Positions 6,550 to 8,995 of a stretch of DNA of 8,995 bases are shown piece by piece. The DNA lies in assembly GCA_047445235.1 (NCBI GenBank), contig JBLGEO010000056.1, positions 1 through 8,995 on the forward strand, given 5' to 3'. Each line of letters begins with the position of its first letter. Within the stretch, counting starts at the first letter, position 1. The notes under the pieces were generated by a model that searched no databases, was not told the origin of the DNA, and was given only the letters and a program-made list of their open reading frames with translations. Source of the stretch: JBDSRX01 sp047445235. Its GTDB lineage: Bacteria > Patescibacteriota > Dojkabacteria > J137. The position numbers were made by a program, and so were the translations under genes.

Positions 6550-7140
6550 TTATTTTTCCTCTTTAATTAAATTTTTACCTAAAATCTCTTCCCTTACGTT
6601 ATAGAATACCTCATCCAGCATTTTAACCTCATCTACCTTAAAATGTCCAAGAACATAATCAGCCCCACTCATTAAATCTCTTGTAGATACCTCTCGATTA
6701 TCAACTCCGACTCTTAACCTCCAGAACTTTGCAGTTCCCAATCTGTTTTCGATTGAAAGCAATCCATTATGAATTTTAGGTCCTTTCCCAAACTGCAATT
6801 TATAGGATCCTAACCTTAGGTCTAAATCATCATGAATAACTAATACTTCTGAAGGCTCTATTTTATAAAAATTACAAATTAAAGAGACTGCTTCACCAGA
6901 TAGATTCATTTGTGTTGTTGGTTCAGCAAAGATTCTTTTTGCACCACCAAGCTCAGACATATGAATAAGAGATTTCAACTTTGGTTCTTCTAAAAATCTT
7001 CTAAAATCTGCTAACTTTTCTACAAAATCAAATCCAATATTATGCCGAGTATTAACATAAGCCTTTCCTAAGTTTCCTAGGCCAAAAATTACTCTAACAT
7101 TCTCTAAATTAAATTGTTCTTGAAGAGAATTTTCCATCAA
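6550..7140 (-). CDS. pth: Peptidyl-tRNA hydrolase
   Basis: Pth cleaves peptidyl-tRNAs dropped from stalled ribosomes, recycling tRNA in the cytoplasm. The 196-aa length is normal. Catalytic and binding residues are present: N23 in GLGN (E. coli N10), H33 in TRHN (H20), M78-N79 in QMNLSG (M67-N68), D104 in HDDLDL (D93), and H124-N125 (H113-N114). Two motifs differ from the usual: GLGNPG is GLGNLG (L24), and the glycine-rich GGxGGHNG lid is GKGPKIHNG (118-126). An FWRLRVGVDNR block (139-149) is of the kind I associate with Patescibacteria. About 13 residues precede the first core strand, so a start at M2 is also possible. The gene lies 18 nt after the GH18-like gene and 19 nt before the rRNA methyltransferase, a translation-maintenance pair. 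No Shine-Dalgarno is visible. Confidence 0.95.
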   Translation of the reverse strand: MMENSLQEQFNLENVRVIFGLGNLGKAYVNTRHNIGFDFVEKLADFRRFLEEPKLKSLIHMSELGGAKRIFAEPTTQMNLSGEAVSLICNFYKIEPSEVLVIHDDLDLRLGSYKLQFGKGPKIHNGLLSIENRLGTAKFWRLRVGVDNREVSTRDLMSGADYVLGHFKVDEVKMLDEVFYNVREEILGKNLIKEEK

Positions 7141-7158
7141 TATGTAATAACAAACTGT

Positions 7159-8331
7159 TTATTTAATTATGTAACCTGGAAACCCATAACTAGCAATAAG
7201 TGAGATTAGTGAATCTATATTATTTTGTGTTGGAGAAACAGATATATATTTTTTACCTGAGACTTCTAGTGTCTTCATTGTTTCCAAAGTATTGCCTAAT
7301 ACATTTGTACTTGATTGAATATAGTTTTTAGCATCGAATTGATTTTGATTTAATATTTCTGCTTGTAAGTCTAAAACTGCGTAGTTATTGTTGGGTGTAT
7401 CTGAAAACTCTCTTTGAGGCCATACGAAGTAATTGTTATTAATCTCAAAGTAAACTTTATTTTTGCTAGTTACTTCCTGAGCTGTAAAAGCAACAACACT
7501 CTTTGCCCAATCTACTGGAGCAATATTGGCAGGTAGAATAGAGTATTCGTTACTATAACCATATAACTCTATAATAACTTCGTCTACTGAATTAACAATA
7601 TCTGCAAGTTTAGTATTCTTATGATATTGGTTTGTAACCTGTAGAAAATTATTATAATCAACTTCATTACCCCACTTTGGATATAAATAAAGACCTAATT
7701 TTATACTTTTAGCATTTAAGGTGTTTTTAAGATTTGCTATTAGGATGTTAAAGTCTTTAATATATGTAAACGAAGTATCTAAGTAGATAATCTTATAGTT
7801 ATTAGATGAAACTTCAGTAGCAATTAAACTACTTAGTGCTGTAATATCTGGATTATTATCTGTTAGAGTATCTAGTTTAAAATAAAATATTGGTGCAAAA
7901 GAATCTTTTTTAGCATAACTATCTAAAATTACCTGTTTAGACAACTTCAAATCTTTTGTAATCTCATAAGCCTTAGCTACAACAAAACCATCCTGAGAAG
8001 TATCTTGAGATATAGTTACATTAGTATCATGTGTAAGATCCTTAATGTCTTTTGGCGTTTGTAGAACATTTTCTAAATTTCGTCTTTCAGCTTCTGCTTT
8101 TGAGATTGTATTATCATTAACTGTGTCTGTTGTAACTACTTTATTAATTGTTCTGTCTCTTCTAATAAAAAAGATATATCCAAACAAAATGCTTGAAAGT
8201 ACAAACACAACAATAAACATTCCTACAAAAACTTTTAAAATTGTTTTAAGGATATCTTTTCTTTTTGTTTGAACTGGAGTACCAATTTTAGGAGTTTCTT
8301 CTGTTTTTACTTTTTTCTTAAATCCGATCAT
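7159..8331 (-). CDS. Membrane-anchored GH18-like barrel protein, catalytic motif apparently lost
   Basis: 390 aa. A basic cytoplasmic N-terminus (FKKKVKT, QTKRKD; 1-28) is followed by one transmembrane helix at about 31-56, then a linker (60-105) and a large outside domain. I read the domain as a degenerate GH18 (chitinase/YaaH-like) TIM barrel. The evidence is a strand followed by a long helix at 180-204, VDEVIIELYGYS (249-260) at the place of the 'D-x-V-x-x-M-x-Y-D' strand, then IAPVDWAKSVV and KVYFEINNNYFVW (292-304), and a terminal strand-helix-strand YISVSPTQNNIDSLISLIASYGFPGYII. At the DxxDxDxE position I see KIIYLDTS (180-187): the second Asp is Tyr and the acid Glu is Ser. It may bind rather than cut glycan. 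The start overlaps the RNase H stop (ATGA, 8331-8328). The fold call is moderate; coding is certain. Confidence 0.6.
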   Translation of the reverse strand: MIGFKKKVKTEETPKIGTPVQTKRKDILKTILKVFVGMFIVVFVLSSILFGYIFFIRRDRTINKVVTTDTVNDNTISKAEAERRNLENVLQTPKDIKDLTHDTNVTISQDTSQDGFVVAKAYEITKDLKLSKQVILDSYAKKDSFAPIFYFKLDTLTDNNPDITALSSLIATEVSSNNYKIIYLDTSFTYIKDFNILIANLKNTLNAKSIKLGLYLYPKWGNEVDYNNFLQVTNQYHKNTKLADIVNSVDEVIIELYGYSNEYSILPANIAPVDWAKSVVAFTAQEVTSKNKVYFEINNNYFVWPQREFSDTPNNNYAVLDLQAEILNQNQFDAKNYIQSSTNVLGNTLETMKTLEVSGKKYISVSPTQNNIDSLISLIASYGFPGYIIK

Positions 8332-8729
8332 TTGTTTTCTTCTGTATCTAAAATAATATTTACTAATTTATCTGCAAATTTATTCTCTGCTCTTGGTACA
8401 TGCTTAAATGAAACATTCGAAAAATTTTTCTCTAAATTTTTAACCTCATGGTGTAACTCTCTTATTGTATCTGTTGATACTTTATAGACTCCTATAATTT
8501 GTTTTATTGCTAACTCACTGTCCATTCTGACTTCAAGTTCTTTAATACCATTTTTTATGGCTAGTTTTAGTCCATTTATTAGTGCCATGTATTCAGCATT
8601 ATTATTTGTACCAGTTCCTAAAAAATCTCCTCCAAAATCTGTTAATTGATTATCTTTAAATATAAAGTAAGCACAGGCAGATTTGCCAGGGTTTCCTCTT
8701 GAACCGCCATCAGTAAATAATGTATACAT
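8328..8729 (-). CDS. Ribonuclease HI-family protein
   Basis: 133 aa, a compact RNase H fold that should cleave the RNA strand of RNA-DNA hybrids with two metal ions. The catalytic acids are present: D7 in FTDGGSRGNPG, E46 in TNNNAEYMAL, D70 in RMDSEL and D120 in ENKFADKLVN, with HVPR at 110-113. It belongs to the short YpdQ/Rv2228c-like (RVT_3) type: the basic protrusion of E. coli RNase HI is missing and the segment GVYKVSTDTIRELHHEV (80-96) takes its place. Classic RnhA activity is therefore likely but not certain. The ATG at 8729 has no Shine-Dalgarno and lies 16 nt after the lysozyme-like gene. The TGA stop overlaps the next start (ATGA), which points to translational coupling with the GH18-like protein. 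Confidence 0.92.
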   Translation of the reverse strand: MYTLFTDGGSRGNPGKSACAYFIFKDNQLTDFGGDFLGTGTNNNAEYMALINGLKLAIKNGIKELEVRMDSELAIKQIIGVYKVSTDTIRELHHEVKNLEKNFSNVSFKHVPRAENKFADKLVNIILDTEENK

Positions 8730-8745
8730 TGAAATATTTTAATAT

Positions 8746-8995
8746 CTAAACTTGAGCCATAAAGAACGACACATTTCTAACCCAAAGATCTTTATTGTCT
8801 CCAGGACCGCCATACTTTCTAATTATACAATACAAATCAGATTTGCAAGGTGCAATAAATCTTTGAGAAATAACACAAGAAAGCTTGCTAAGTGACTCAT
8901 TCCAACCAGTGTAAGTAATTCCATCCAAATAACCGTATGGATTGTATTTTTTATATGGAACTTTACCCAGCCCGGATTCATTACCAGCAATACCA
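8746..8995 (-). CDS. Lysozyme-like peptidoglycan hydrolase, C-terminal part (5' end outside window)
   Basis: The minus-strand frame is open from the window edge to the TAG at 8746-8748, so 82 C-terminal residues are visible; a TTG at 8928 is internal. The residues match the lysozyme/glucosaminidase-transglycosylase fold: IAGNESGLGK (2-11) carries the candidate catalytic Glu (residue 6), then the KYNPYGY turn (16-22) typical of 'N-P-[FW]-G', TGWNESLSKL (29-38, the 'sWeesI' helix), IIRKYGGPGD (57-66) and a final WVRNVSFFMAQV. Three cysteines (40, 50, 56) suggest a disulfide in an exported protein. It should cleave peptidoglycan glycan strands outside the membrane; any signal peptide or other domains lie beyond the window. 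It sits 16 nt upstream of the RNase H gene in the same operon. The family call is good; the bond cleaved is not determined. Confidence 0.8.
   Translation of the reverse strand, partial: GIAGNESGLGKVPYKKYNPYGYLDGITYTGWNESLSKLSCVISQRFIAPCKSDLYCIIRKYGGPGDNKDLWVRNVSFFMAQV

Noticed and set aside
8045..8487. Two plus-strand open frames opposite the GH18-like and RNase H genes
   Set aside because: They are complementary to clear coding sequence and have hydrophobic, compositionally biased translations.
8926..8928. TTG as the start of the lysozyme-like gene
   Set aside because: The upstream codons to the window edge encode the catalytic-region ESGLGK and NPYG motifs, so the gene is longer.

Overview
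The window is AT-rich, gene-dense bacterial DNA (about one third G+C by eye). Genes are short and tightly packed, with no insertion sequence, CRISPR array or prophage. TGA acts as a stop codon (ends of the GNAT and RNase H genes), so the standard bacterial code applies and the TGA-recoded candidate phyla are excluded. No start codon has a clear Shine-Dalgarno sequence. Several proteins (a DUF5665-like membrane protein, a short RNase HI, a Pth with a modified glycine loop and an FWRLRVGVDNR stretch, and a small lysozyme-like enzyme) fit a Candidate Phyla Radiation / Patescibacteria genome. That placement is inferred from protein style, not from a marker gene.

Layout. Positions 1-660 (+) hold the 3' part of a gene I do not recognise. 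Positions 727-1306 (-) hold a tRNA-Ser(GGA) with encoded CCA, followed 19 nt downstream by a GNAT acetyltransferase; an extended -10 promoter lies about 80 bp upstream of the tRNA. Positions 1447-1737 (+) encode a DUF5665-like one-helix membrane protein that converges on uvrA (1747-4788, -), the nucleotide-excision-repair damage sensor. A 129-bp divergent region separates uvrA from an orphan 142-aa gene (4918-5346, +), and holds an extended -10 for uvrA plus an 8-bp inverted repeat over the other start. The orphan gene overlaps tail-to-tail by 4 bp with the last gene of a minus-strand operon.

That operon runs from the right edge leftward: a lysozyme-like peptidoglycan hydrolase (cut by the window end), a RNase HI-type protein, a membrane-anchored GH18-like barrel protein, peptidyl-tRNA hydrolase (pth) and an RlmI-type 23S rRNA methyltransferase. 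Gaps are 16, -4, 18 and 19 nt. It combines cell-wall remodelling outside the membrane with RNA/DNA-hybrid removal, peptidyl-tRNA recycling and ribosome modification inside.

Most of the window is ordinary housekeeping sequence. The points most worth a second look are: the GH18-like protein lacking the catalytic acid motif, encoded two genes from a lysozyme-like enzyme; a UvrA without the first cysteine pair of its N-terminal zinc module; the tRNA-mRNA dicistron; the general absence of Shine-Dalgarno sites; and two proteins without a recognisable family.
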